Source of the DNA: Diogma glabrata
Lineage: Eukaryota > Arthropoda > Insecta > Diptera > Cylindrotomidae
Assembly: GCA_963693315.1 (NCBI GenBank)
Contig: OY856186.1
Location: 367,591,859 to 367,655,858 of the forward strand
DNA: 64,000 bases
Direction: 5' to 3'
Shown here one piece after another: positions 1 to 11,928 of the stretch; position 1 is the first letter of the stretch, and each line of letters opens with the position of its first letter. The notes beneath the pieces are model-generated. The model saw nothing but the letters and a program-made list of their open reading frames with translations. It was not told where the DNA came from and made no database searches. The position numbers were made by a program, and so were the translations under genes.

Positions 1-453
1 TTCTCCTGAACCTTTTCTTCCACGTTATAATTTTCATTCGTCTAAGACTGTATCTTATTTAAAAATATTTCTCCTTTTCAAAGTGCATAGCTTCTCGTCA
101 TTAATTTAAAACTTACTTGTATCAATGCTAATATAACAATCACCTAATTATCGCTAATGTGACACGGAGGTATATGAGATCTATTCGTTTTGATTTGTTT
201 ATTTTCCAACTCTATCAGAGGCGGTGTAGTTTTATTTGATTTTCCTATTAGATAAAAATACTTAATTTTCTTCCTGCTTTTGTTTTGTTCAAATACTTAT
301 AGTATTTAGATGATCTGTATATGGAACTGTTTTCTGCAAAGAGCATTTTCCAAAACATTGTTCTTTTTTTACATTGTGCTCCACAATCGTCACATTCTCC
401 ACCACATAATTTGCTCGTTCAAAATATAACCTAAATCTCCCTTTTTTGTAATA
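1..453. other. No gene recognised
   Basis: AT-rich DNA with no convincing coding frame. It lies just downstream (on the minus strand) of the Gypsy integrase tail, so it could hold the end of that element's pol/env region or its LTR, but no LTR ends or primer sites were seen. Confidence 0.4.
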
Positions 454-786
454 CTAACTTATTAGATGCACGCCTTTTCGTTGCGTTCGTTGATTTTTGT
501 TCATCCGAAAAACGACACCGTTTATCTTTGTTATGATGGCATAAGGTCCAGAAAAATATTTTTTTTTTATTACATCATACTCTAAAATCGTCACAATGTA
601 TGTAACTGCATTAATTTTTGTTTTTTGTTTTGGAAAAATTCTATACATTTTTTCACTGTTTTCCTGTTTCCTACTTGTAACAACACTAATATTGTTTTCT
701 TTAATATTGATTAACCATTTCAATTTGTCAACTCTTCTCCTTAAATGATGTGAAATAAAGTCATACGATAACTTAAGAAAAAACAA
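454..786 (-). pseudogene. Ty3/Gypsy integrase C-terminal remnant
   Basis: A 110-codon open stretch on the minus strand. Its C-terminal third reads like the end of Ty3/Gypsy integrase: the GPY module (YFSGPYAI), then a hydrophobic strand (INGVVFRM) and a basic 'QRTQRKGVHL' segment matching the family's 'R-x-K-x-VHxDRL' tail. In the family this module follows the catalytic core and helps target-DNA contact. The N-terminal two thirds are too diverged to match the core, and no D,D-35-E residues are visible. No LTRs or other pol domains adjoin it, so this is a fragment of a dead retrotransposon. Identification rests on motif recall and could be wrong if the GPY match is chance. Confidence 0.45.
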
Positions 787-1189
787 TTTCCAATTCTACT
801 ACTGTCACCAACCAATTTACATATTTTTCACTAGACTTGAAAAATATCTTTTAAAATCTCTTTTTCGAGAACTTTTCTTTAAAGTTTGTTTCTGCTAATG
901 ACCATGAAAATATTCTGAGAAATCGGATTTTGAAGAAAATTACAATTACCTGATTTTGGGCTTCGATACTCAATAATAATATACCAGCTCTTAATCTTGT
1001 AAACTCTAATGAATTTAAATTACTGCGTTTAAACATTCCTACATTTGATGCAATTATAGATGAAAAACGTGTTCTAGACAGAGTGGTGAAAAGTTGACCA
1101 TTTTTGATTTTCCTGAAACTTTGCATATAAGTAGTATGGACAAAATAAAAAATAAAAAAAAGGTTGCTGCATAGGATCTTGATGAAACG
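787..1189. other. No gene recognised, flank of satellite array
   Basis: Several overlapping short open frames lie here on the minus strand, none resembling a known protein. From about 1090 the sequence begins to show phrases that recur in the array to the right (for example 'gatgaaacgttg'), so it is probably a diverged edge of that satellite. Confidence 0.4.
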
Positions 1190-3110
1190 TTGACCAATGA
1201 TACAGGTTTACTTGAAAATGGAAGATCTGGATTCATTTCAAATTTGGACAAAATGGCGGGGGGTCTCCCGAACACCTCTAAGTTTAAATCTTGAATAACT
1301 TCTGATCCCGGGCTATGATCTTATTGAAATTTAGTATATAAGCTTTTAGTACTGTTTCCAAAATTTCTGCATACCAACTTCCGGTTTGTTACTTCCGGTT
1401 GAAAAGTTTTTTTCTCAGGTGTTTATCCCTACTGTAGCCTACAATTACCGATCGATTTTCATGAAACGTTGCGAAAAGCCTTTAAATGACACGAGAAAGA
1501 TTTTATCAGCTTTTGGAGCACATTGGATAAAAGGTTGGAAGGTTCACCATACAACAGGTGGTTTTTTCCACACATTATTTATGTTTGTTGGGAGCATAAA
1601 ACATTCATTCGTGAACGAATTTTGATGACACTTTGGAAAAAGACGCAAACATGTATGACAAAGAACTGATTAGTTTTTGAGCGATAGTGAACAAAGTGGT
1701 GGGAGGTCCCTGGAGCACCTGTTTTTTTGAAAGCTCTATAACATCTGTACCTGATAAGCGAATTGGATGAAACTTGGTACATGAGTATGTAGTACGGTTT
1801 ACAATAGTTCTGCATCCCAACTTCCGGTGTTTCACTTCCGGTAAAAAAAAATTGTTTGTACTTTTTTGAAGTTTTTTCAGTGTCTTCATGCACACTACAG
1901 CCTACAATAATGAAGTGAATATGATGAAACTTATGGAAAAGGGTTCAATTAGTGTGAGAAGATAATTATCATCTTTTGGGACACATTGATCAAAGTGGCG
2001 GGGGGTCTACCATACAACTGCTGACTTTTCACACTTTGTTTTTTAAGGTTGTTTGGAGCATATAGACTTCATTCATTAATTAATTCTAATGACACTTTGC
2101 AAAAAAATGGAGACTTAAATGACAAGGAACTGATTAGTTTTTGGACAATATTGGGATAAGTGGTACGGGGTCTCCCGAACACCTGTTTACTGTGTTATCA
2201 TTTTTTCAATGTTTGTTGGGAGCACACAGCATTCGTTCGTGAACCAATTTTGATGACACTTTGGAAAAAAATGCAAACATGTATGGCAAAGAACTGATTA
2301 GTTTTTGAGCGATAGTGAACAAAGTGGTGGGGGGTGTCCCATACACCTGTTTTTTTTAAAGCTCTATAGCATCTGTACCTGAAAATCAAATTGGATGAAA
2401 CTTTGTTCATAAGCATTTAGTATGATTTACAAAAATTCTGCATCCCAACTTTCGGTTTTTTACTTCCGGTAAAAAAAATTTTTTTTTAATTGTTGGCAGT
2501 TTTTTCAGTATCTTTATGCACACTACTGCCTACAATAATGAAGCGATTATGATAAAACTTATGGAAGGGTTTCAATTAGTGTAAGAAGATAATTATCATC
2601 TTTTGGGACACATTGATCAAAGTGGCGGGGGGGTCTACCATACAACTGCTGACTTTTCACACTTTGTTTTTAAAGTTTGTTGGGAGCATACAGATTTCAT
2701 TCATTAATCAATTTTAATGGCACTTTGAAAAAAGATAAAGACTTTATTGACAAAGAATTGACTAGTTTTTGGACAGTATTGGGATAAGTGGTGGGGTCCT
2801 CCGGAACACCTGTTTATTGTTTCAATGTTTGTTGGAAGCATACAACATTCGTTCGTTAAGTAATTTTGATTACACTTTGCAAAAAGATGCAAATATGTAT
2901 GGCAAGTAACTGATTAGTTTTTTTAGCGATAGTGAACAAAGTGGTAGGGGGTCCTCCAAGTACCTGTTATTTTGGAAGCTCAATAACTTCTGTACCTGAT
3001 AATCGAGTTGGATGAAATTTGGTACATCCACATTAGTACGGTTTACTACAGTTCTGCATCCTAACCTCCGCTTAATAAAATAATTAGATATAAATTTAGG
3101 TTGGTTTTTG
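1190..3110. repeat. Satellite-like array, ~620-bp higher-order units of ~205-bp subunits
   Basis: The landmark 'gggagca...cattcgttcgt' recurs near 1590, 2218 and 2835, and the GC-rich phrase 'aaagtgg(c/t)ggggggtc' with variants near 1245, 1505, 1675, 1975, 2155, 2325, 2600, 2775 and 2935. Landmarks about 620 bp apart are more alike than neighbours about 170-300 bp apart, which is higher-order repeat structure: three diverged subunits of roughly 205 bp amplified together as a block. 'CTTCCGGT' pairs also recur once per block. The short open frames in it are the same repeat read several times and are not genes. Confidence 0.75.
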
Positions 3111-3955
3111 TGAACAATTAGATATAAACATTTTTTCATGGTCCTTCGAGCTGGATATCAGTGGTAAATATCAAAATTAATCTTGCAACTTGTGAATATT
3201 TATAAATGTACCCCATTTGTGATAAACGCGATATATTTGGGATTATAAATTTACGTCACAATATCAATATTGTAATTATTTGTGGTTCTACTGTATTCTG
3301 CGAGAGCAGTAGATTAATTTTTAGCGATTGCTTTGTTGACTTTAGGGAATTTAATTAAAAATAATAAAATTATATTATTATAAATAATAAATAAAAATTA
3401 GATAATAAATTAATAAAATTTTAAAAAAACCTTAGTGAATTTAATTTTGTTTTAGTGATATAATAGTATTTTAAACAATAAGCGTTTAATGTTATAGTTT
3501 ATTCTCGAGCAAGAAATTTTTAATTGAGAGAGAATAAAATTTATTACTCGCAAATCGATTACAATGCTTTATCCTCTAGCAAGAGAGGATTGTTTGAGTA
3601 ACCTGTTTTCTTATAATCAAATCTATGTCAAATAGAAACATTTTCTTTTAAATAAAAACAATAAATGTTCTAATTATAAAAGAAAACATTTCTACTATGA
3701 AAGAAAATGATTGAAAAAAATTTAGTTTTCTTGTTTATAATGTTTTTTTTGTATAATTTAATGCATTACATCCCATTACATACAAGGAACTAGATTCACT
3801 ATAAAAATAAGAGAATTTAAATTTAAATTTGATTTTTGGGAACAAAAAAGAGAAAAGCAATTGTGATTGTGATTTAAAAAATAAATTTAATACAATCAAA
3901 ACAATTTGATTAATACAATCATAAAGTTTCGAAGAATGATCATCCCACACCTATC
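3111..3955. other. AT-rich, no gene recognised
   Basis: Very AT-rich DNA with homopolymer runs and no coding frame that resembles a protein family. Confidence 0.5.
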
Positions 3956-3959
3956 TATA

Positions 3960-5400
3960 TTGCGATACACTAGAGAAAATTGCATTACAAGATCAACTCT
4001 AAACAACATTTTTCAACATAAAAATTAAGTTGATCAAAGCAGAGCTCAGTCTGAATCCAACTCTACGTAAATTGCAATACCTCAATGGCTTACTAAAAGA
4101 AGATGTGCATTGATATACATTGATACGCCACGTTGCTATAACTGACGTTAATTACAAAGATGCTTGGCAAATGATCAATAACTGGTATAATAAGAACAAG
4201 CATATCATATTATAATGCTTTTGAAAGAATTCACAGAACAGCCAACAATATCTCAAGTCGCCGCAAAACCACTGCAACATATGCACGATGTTTCTGACGA
4301 AGTGTTGGAAGGACTAAAGGTTTTAGGAGTAGACTACTAATCAAGAGACCAATAAATATAATAAATATCCTTGTCAGTAAGGTGGAACCAAGTTTCAAAC
4401 AGGCATGGGCTCAGCACAGTTATGGAGTAGATTCACCAAAGAATGAGTAATTTTTTGAGTTTTTCAGAAAACAAAGGCATACCTTAGAATGATGCAAGAC
4501 ATCAATCTCAAAGCAGTAGTATGAAAATAATGGATATGGAAGCCAATATTATATGCGGTCCAAAATGTAGAAACCGGTATGCTACATCTGCATCGGGATC
4601 ATAAAACTGTCGATCCCGTTGTAGATGTAGCAAATGCTACATGCTTTTTCCATTCAGGAACCAAACAAAAGGGCGGATAAACCTGGAATTTTTAATCTTA
4701 AGAAAACTAGCTGATTACTTACCATCTCGAAAAATAAATTCGGACGATTTATCATCAATTACAATAAAATATATCAATTACAAACCTACAATTGGCTGAT
4801 CCATAGCTTTCTGAGCTTTAAACGATTGACATTATTACCGGTGCAGATAGATCCTTCAGCATATTGAAAAAAAAGATATATAAACCACTTTACTGACTGT
4901 TTGATAGCACAAAATTCTCAAAACTCAGTTGGATCATATCAGACGAGGCAGGAAGCGAAGAAAGTAACGTAAAACCCATTTTGGTTTTGGAAGATGAAAG
5001 AAATAATTACCGTTAAGTCCTGATCTCAAAAGAAAAGTATATACAAAAAATATTTTAAAAATTGTACGACACGACACGAAAACGGTAAGTGCATAGTGCT
5101 GTTCCAAAATTGCCAAGAGAATATTTTTATATGTATGAAAGAAATTCAATCGCAATCCGGTTCGGAGGACCAGAAAGATATGCATTGATTTCAAACGAAA
5201 TTTTTAAACGAAATCAGGATCAAATAGGGTAGAAGAAGTGATATTTCACAAGAATACCCTGACTAGAATACTACAGGAACATGGATTTATGTAACAAAAA
5301 TGGAGATCGAACATCAAAGAATTATTTGACTACCCAACTGAGAAACATTCTTCTGTAGCCACTGAAGATGGAGATTATAAATCAAATGTACTAGATTAGT
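3960..5400 (+). pseudogene. BEL/Pao retrotransposon gag-pol fossil
   Basis: Read across frames, 4080-4340 resembles a Pao-type gag: 'YLNGLLKE', then 'ITDVNYKDAWQMI' followed by a 'YN-K' motif, then 'ISQVAAKPLQHMHD', in the order seen in BEL/Pao gag (ANY-AW-L...RYNNKR...S-A-LR-LLD). A degenerate Cys cluster at 4615-4650 may be the gag zinc knuckle. At 4825-4960, 'IDIITGADRSFSIL' and 'SKLSWIISDEA' match the end of the Pao protease region (ID-L-GAD...GWI-SG). Stops and frameshifts interrupt all of it. In the family these encode the capsid and the aspartic protease. No LTRs were seen. The later part to 5400 may be early reverse transcriptase but is too decayed to be sure. Confidence 0.65.
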
Positions 5401-7561
5401 ACTAAATGGGTATCAGTGATCTGCTGATTTGTATTTCGAAAACTTCAAATAGTTGTTATTTCTTGCAGATCGAGGTTGTTTTGTGTTGTCTTTAAGTTGT
5501 TTTGATATTGTTGCATTATATTAGTATTATTTTTGCAGTAAATGTAAATACATAATTACTGATTTAAAATTATCATGGCTTAATATAATGGTTTGAAATT
5601 TGAAATAAAATATTATTTAATTTTTTTTTAAAACTCGAAACAGAGTTTTTTGTACCGTTGAAAATTTGTACCGTTGATTCAAAAGATTAGAAAAATTAAT
5701 TCAAATTAGTTTAATTAAATACAAGAAATTTAAAACAAAATCTTATTTGTTTGTAAGTATCATAACCAAAGAATTAGAAAAATAGATTATAACTTTTTGT
5801 AAAATAAAAAAAAAAATACCAAAACAATATAAATTTAAAAATAACGAAACTCAATAATTAAGTAACTACAATCAACACATCTACCTCATATAATATTTAA
5901 CAGGAGACTGAATAGAAAAATATAATAATTTATAACATTAACAAATGAATAACTATTAAAATTTCATTCAAAAAATAATGAAAATTGACATATAATCGAA
6001 CTGTATCAAATACTTGCCGAAAATAATATTCGTTTGCCTTTGTTATTTCATTGTTGTTTGAATTTTCTTTATATATAATATTTTTATTATTGTTTGATGC
6101 AATTGTGTGAATGTATATGTATAAGATTTAAATTCAGGTTATAGTATGATAGGGATGAATATATGTGGTTGCATTAAAATTTATTGAAAACGTTACTTCT
6201 GCCCAAAAAAAGATTTGAGTTACTTGTCATATCCCACCTAAAGAAATTTTACTTCACTAAATAATGTTTAAAAAACTTAATTTTTCATAATTTATTTAAT
6301 TTTTTCAAATCAATTACAATTGACGAAATCGCCTCTCTGTAGTACCTACCTGCAAACTGTTGTTTGTACATACGGTGCCAGTTGTGAATACATCTGAATA
6401 AAAAGATCTTCAAACTTTCACCTTTGAAGAAATCGAGCTATGGACAATAAATCCTGAGTCATAATAAATAGAAAATTACCACACTTAAGCAATATCTGCA
6501 AAAATTTGAGGAACATAAACGACTAACCAGTGTCGAGGTCACAATACATCAAAACCCAGTTTGATAGCTAAAAATGTTCAATATCATCCAGCTCCAATTT
6601 TTAAAAATAAATTTAGTAATAAATCCAATTTACAATGTCAACAAATAATTACAATCAATAAAAATAAATAAACTAAATTAAATATTATCAATAGAAAACG
6701 TGTAATAAAATAAAGTTTACGATTACATGTTTTAATATTTGTCTCTTATGTAATTAGATAACTATTAATAGCAATATTAAAATAACAATATTAGTTTGAA
6801 TTGAGATAAAGAGGATTAATATTAATTAAACTAATAATAATTTGTTTGATAATTAAAAATAAAATAAAATAGAATCAGTTACTATTTTTAGAATTTTTTT
6901 TTCTTCTATTGTAAGTAATAATCGGCTTACTTGTATTACTTGTTTGAATTCTATTTATAGTAAATAAAATTATATTTAGTTATAAAACTAAAAGTAATAA
7001 TATTAAAGCAAAAACCACAAACTCAACGTTCCTTGCATAATTAATGAATAACTTGTTCTTAATTTTCAGATCAGGTTAAGTTGGTTTTAATGAGGATCCC
7101 CTTTATAAAATCTTTTGGTTTTTGTTCTTTTTGATACGAAATATGATTTTTAAAAATCGGTATTTACTAAATTAAAAATAATTAAATTTATTCATATCGC
7201 ATTTTCATTATATATCTTTCTTCCTGATTATTTTTTCTTAATGAAAAAAATGTCAATGAGCAAGTAATAAAAATGTCTTTCATTACAATACTTTGTAGCG
7301 AGTACTTTTATTATTCCAGACAAAATAGACAACTCGTCGTCACATAAACTATTAATATTTATGTTTTTAGTTATTATTCCAAGAAATATATAAACCGAAC
7401 ACGTTCTGATTAGCTAGACAGTAGAACGGGATCGGAACAGAATTAAAATTAAAATTATTTAATGCGGTTTGAAATGCACTAGGCGATTATAACGTGTAGG
7501 TAATGGTACTAATTTCCTATGAATGTGAGTATTTTTTGATATTTTTTCTCTAATTTCTATT
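5401..7561. other. AT-rich, no gene recognised
   Basis: About 2.1 kb of AT-rich sequence with no recognisable coding, RNA or terminal-repeat features. It could be further decayed retrotransposon or ordinary intergenic DNA. Confidence 0.5.
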
Positions 7562-7947
7562 ACTTCGGTCTGAAAGGCCAAAAGTGAAATTCTTACCTTC
7601 ACTTTTTTTGGCAGTTCTTGACGTTTTAGGACCTACTGATTCTAAAAAAGCAAAAAAAATGTATGTCTGTCTGCCGACCGGCCGTCGGTCATTACCTACA
7701 AAATCTAGAAAACCGCTGGAGGGCTTTCAAAAATTTTAGTTTCTAAAAATAGGTATACATATAACGGACAGGTCTGAAAGGACAATGGGTTCGATAACTG
7801 TACCGAAAGTGTGTCAAAACAAGGAAATTTGCATATTTTTTGCTTAAAAGACGTTCATTTTAAGGGATTACGAGTAGGAACATTGAATTTGGAGAAATCT
7901 TGATGATAGGGATTGGTATGTGAGATCAAAAACTAGATTATTGCATT

Positions 7948-8178
7948 AGAAGTTTGGCAAAAAAAATGTTGTCAAGTGTGTCAAAAGAAAGATTTTTATT
8001 TACTTTTTTACCCAATTTTTGGAAAAAATAAAATTAATTATTTGTTTGAAATGAAATTTAATAATAAAATTTCATTTCAAACAAATAATTAATTTTATTT
8101 TTTCCAAAAATTGGGTAAAAAAGTAAATAAAAATCTTTCTTTTGACACACTTGACAACATTTTTTTTGCCAAACTTCT
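7948..8178. repeat. 231-bp near-perfect palindrome
   Basis: Bases 7948-8060 are repeated as their exact inverted complement at 8066-8178, around a central 'ataat'. The left arm runs from 'agaagtttggc' to 'gaaatgaaattt'. By direct reading the arms match essentially throughout, including the A8/T8 tract. Copy B has a single copy of this arm at about 18140-18260 and no inverted partner, so an inverted duplication arose in copy A. Confidence 0.9.
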
Positions 8179-8582
8179 TTATTGAGAATTACGGCATTAT
8201 AAGTGACATAATAATGTCAAGTGTGTCAAAAAAATGATATCATTTATTTTCTTAAGCCAATTTTTCGGAAATAAAAATTTAGTATTTGTATTTATGACGT
8301 AAATGTAGTTGAAAATGAAATTGAACATGGAAATTTTTGAATTTGTTATAGTTTTTGAAATATTTTTGGAATTATGAGAAACATTTTTTATATTTGATTT
8401 TGTTATAATTTTTGCAATATATTTAGAATTTTGAAAAAAGTTTGATTTTATTTAATTTTTACAATATTTTTGGAATTTTGAAAGAAATATGAATTTGTGA
8501 TTTTGTAATATTTTCTCGAAACGCTAAATGTAGAGGTTTATGAGTAGTTTGCTGATTGTATAATCTTTTCATTAAATTACAC

Positions 8583-9015
8583 TGTGGAACAAATTCAGGT
8601 TAGTAAAAGTTAGGTCGATTCTGAGAGTGGGGGGTGAAAATAGAGGCTAAATTAGAAGACCCGTATCGCGGCGTTTGTTTATGTTAGTTCGAATTTTTTT
8701 TTAATCGACCTTCGAACTTTGCAGTCAAATGCCGATTTTCAGCATATTGTTTATATGGTTTTTTGGCTATAACTCGTCGACTAGTTGATATTTTTTCAAT
8801 CTGTTAATTATTGCTAGAGACCTGTGCAACAATAAAATTTTTTCAAAAATTGATTTAGATTATTTTTGTGGTGCTTATGATGCAAAATGTTGGAAAAATT
8901 ATTTTTATTTCATGCCTTTTGAAAATATTTTCCTCAAAACTAAGTCTTTTTTGCTTTTTGTTTGATCTGTAATAGGCTTCTTAGTTTCTTCAATAAATTT
9001 CATTTGAAAAGAAAA
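8583..9015 (+). repeat. Left long terminal inverted repeat
   Basis: Inverted partner of 11490-11928. It shares long blocks with scattered substitutions and small indels, so the two arms have diverged since insertion. It ends in the shared 'tcatttgaaaagaaaa'. Confidence 0.85.
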
Positions 9016-9558
9016 TGGTCTTAGTCGATAATTTGCGTTAAAAATCCCAAAACCATTAAATAAATAGCGATTTAGGTAGAAGTAATTAAAAAGGCCAGTT
9101 CCAAGAATTAGGAATTAGTAAAAAAACTTTTTTGTTTTCAACCGTAGCGATTTTTTTTATTTCGTACAAGCGAACTAATTTCAAAAATAAAGATTCAGTT
9201 AAGACTCAAAACTCAGCCGAAGCTGATGTCTTTTAATTTTCGCTCGGTCGTGATAAAATTCGCTATTAACTTTTTTGGAACTTATTTCATTTTGTGAGTA
9301 ATTTAAGTTAAGTGCATCGGTTTCATAAAAATAACAAAATAAACATTGTATAATATATATTGTATTAAAAAAGTCGGAACCAAAATGTAAAATGCACCAT
9401 TTTTGTAATGTTTGTGCACGTTTCATAGCAAGCAATGAAAAATGTGGCAATGTGAGTGTTTTTTTTTGGAAGCCTATAAATAATATTTCTCGCAAAAGTT
9501 TATCACTGACGTAAACTATGCCCCTAAAAAAGTTTGCTTTAATTGCTATTCAACTCTT
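9016..9558. other. Internal 5' region of the long-TIR transposon
   Basis: AT-rich stretch between the left inverted repeat and the first recognisable transposase residues. A minus-strand open frame of 98 codons (9199-9495) has no recognised similarity. The promoter and 5' untranslated region of the transposase gene would lie here. Confidence 0.4.
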
Positions 9559-11307
9559 ATGCAATGGAAAAGTGAAAAGAAGAAGGCTATGCCTTTTGGT
9601 ATACCAATGATGTGGTTAGACAACAGCCCGCATCAAGAAGAAAACTGCTATGGATGTATCAACTACCATAAAAGTTTGAATAGAAGGAAAGCAAAGAATA
9701 AAACTTATGTAGCAGTGCCAATTACCATTAGCGCACTCAGAATTCGTTCCAGTACCAACATGCCGAAGTATTGATCTTCAAACAGATATAAGTACTACAA
9801 CCGCCGCTGCTACATCCATAGATTTCTTCTCAGAATACGACCCTGGTGAATGTACATGCTATGAAACATCAAATGATCCAATCCTAGTCACACAAAACCA
9901 AATTGGATGGAATGTTGCAAATTTGTGTTTGACTCAGAAAAATCAGAACTACTTCATTTTTGAAAGGAAATAATTTGCTGGCGAAAGATACCAAAGTAAC
10001 AGCATGTCGAAAACGCCAAAAAGAGTTAGAAAAGTTCTTCAATGTGAATGATGCAAAAAATTTCACTTATTGCATCGATATTGAAAAGTTAATGGAGACG
10101 ATAGGGTTAACATATAAAAAAGATGATTGGCGTTTATTCATCGATAGTTCACTAATCAGCTTAAAAGTTGTGCTTTTGCACAAGACAAATAGAATGCCTT
10201 CTGTTCCGATTGTGTATGGCACTGACACTAGTGAAAATTTCGATAATTTAAAACACATACTGGAAGTAGTCAAATATAACGAACACAAGTGGCGCATTTG
10301 CTGCGACCTCAAAATAGTTTCATTGATTACAGACTTAACAGCATTTGGCCGTCCAAAATATCCGTGTTTATGTGCGATTGGGATTCACGATACGGAGAAG
10401 GTATTAAAGGAAGAAACCAGTACAAACAGCATAACTGGAATAGTCGCATTGGACAGAAATGGCCTAAAGACAATAGGCTACACGAAAGTCTTGTTCCTGA
10501 AATGAAAATTTTGTTGCCGTTGCTCCACATTAAACTTGGCATTGCTAAATTTTTTTTGAAATGTATCGCAAAAAGGCCAGCAGTATTCAACCGCGTAAAC
10601 GACATTTTCCCAAGACTAAGTAGCGCCAAAATTCAGGACGGGGCTATTAATGGTCCAGACATACGGAAACTAATGAGTCGTCAAGATTTTTACCATGTTC
10701 TGGCAGACCGAGAATTAAATGCATGGCTCGCATTGAAAGCAGTCATTAAAAGACTTTTGGGTAAAGAACGCAAAGACAACTACAGGCAATCTGTTGCAAA
10801 CATGTTGGCAGCTTTCGATGAAATTAAGGTTAATATGTCGTACAAAATTCATCTCTTGCATCAGCAGCTTGATCAACTCGCTCAACAATTGCCAACTGAA
10901 TCTGATGAGCAAGGCAAACGTTATCACCAAACTGCGCTTCCATTTGAAATAAGGTAACTATAAAGTGTGCATATTTTCAATTCCTAGATTTTTGTAATAT
11001 CTTTGTCAGAGTGCACAATTTAAACATGTTAACGATTGAAAACTATTTTCGTTTCAGGTACAGAGGAAAGAAATCTCCAGATGCAATACTCGCTGAAATT
11101 TGTTGGTGGTATAAAAACACCTTTGAAGAAGAGGAAGACGAGGAAAATGAGGAAGAATGGGAAGACAAAGATGAAATTCCAGAATATCTGTTGGACGAAA
11201 TTATCGACCTTTCTGATGATGATGACGATGACCAAGATATTAGAGAGAGCAATGATGTTGATCCACAGCCGCCTGCTAAACGGCAACTGGCCAAATCATT
11301 AATTTAA
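9559..11307 (+). pseudogene. Broken transposase-like gene of the long-TIR transposon
   Basis: Segments in three frames join into one protein of a widespread, uncharacterised metazoan transposon family that I recognise by pattern. They run 9559-9730 (MPFGIPMMW, then ENCYGCINYHKS with a C-x2-C), 9740-9971, 9960-10355 (KDDWRLFIDSSLISLK; KWRICCDLK), 10355-10953 (CDWDSRYG; LLPLLHIKLGIAKFF; SDEQGKRYHQ) and 11058-11307. The last two are joined by a clean 104-bp intron, AAG/GTAACT at 10954 and TTTCAG at 11057, keeping the frame. The C-terminus is strongly acidic (runs of E and D). At least three frameshifts make it non-functional. The Asp in IDSS, the Asp in CCDLK and the Glu in DEQG could be a DDE triad (inference). 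Confidence 0.7.
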
Positions 11308-11489
11308 TTTATTTAATTTTTTTACTTAAAACTTTTCATATTTAGCATTTCAAAATTAAATTTTTTTCCATATTCTTATAATATCTTTTTCAATATTTCT
11401 TCAAAACCAACACTGAACAAAATTGGTACATAAAAAATGAGAAGTAAATTAATATTAATCTGGAAAACGCAAGTTTCGTATTATGATTG

Positions 11490-11928
11490 TTTTCTTTTCA
11501 AATGAAATTTATTGAAGAAACGAGAAGCATATTATAGATCAAACAGAAAGCAAAAAAGACTTAGTTTTGTGAAAAATATTTTCAAAAAGCATGAAAAAAA
11601 ATAATTTTTCCAACATTTTGCTTCATAAGCACCACAAAAACTTTCTAAATCAATTTTTAAAAATATTTTAATTGTTGCGCAGGTCTCTAGCAATAATTTG
11701 GCTTTTACAGATTGAAAAAATATCAATTAATCGACGAGTTATAGCCAAAAAACCATATAATCAATATGCTGAAAATCGACATTTGACTGCAAAGTTCGAA
11801 GGTCGATTAAAAAAAAATTCGAACTAACATAAACAAACTCCGCGATACGGATCTTCTAATTTAGCCTCTATTTTCACCCCTCACTCTCAGAATCGACCTA
11901 ACTTTTGCTAACCTGAATTTGTTCTACA
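11490..11928 (-). repeat. Right long terminal inverted repeat
   Basis: Inverted copy of the left arm 8583-9015. It lies about 180 bp beyond the stop codon of the transposase frame, leaving a short AT-rich 3' untranslated segment. Confidence 0.85.

Larger units (their letters stand above)
8583..11928 (+). mobile_element. DNA transposon with ~435-bp terminal inverted repeats
   Basis: The outer ends are inverted copies of each other: TGTRGAACAAATTCAGG at 8583 and its complement ending at 11928. The arms stay alike for about 435 bp (8583-9015 and 11490-11928), including the blocks 'gttaggtcgattctgagagt' and 'gaaatttattgaag' (complement). Between the arms lies a plus-strand transposase-like gene broken by frameshifts. 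The element sits inside dispersed repeat copy A. No clear target-site duplication is visible next to the ends. Superfamily not assigned. Confidence 0.8.

Noticed and set aside
1579..3139. Set of minus-strand frames of 60-104 codons with similar sequences
   Set aside because: They are one satellite unit read repeatedly; each copy has different stops and no conserved start.
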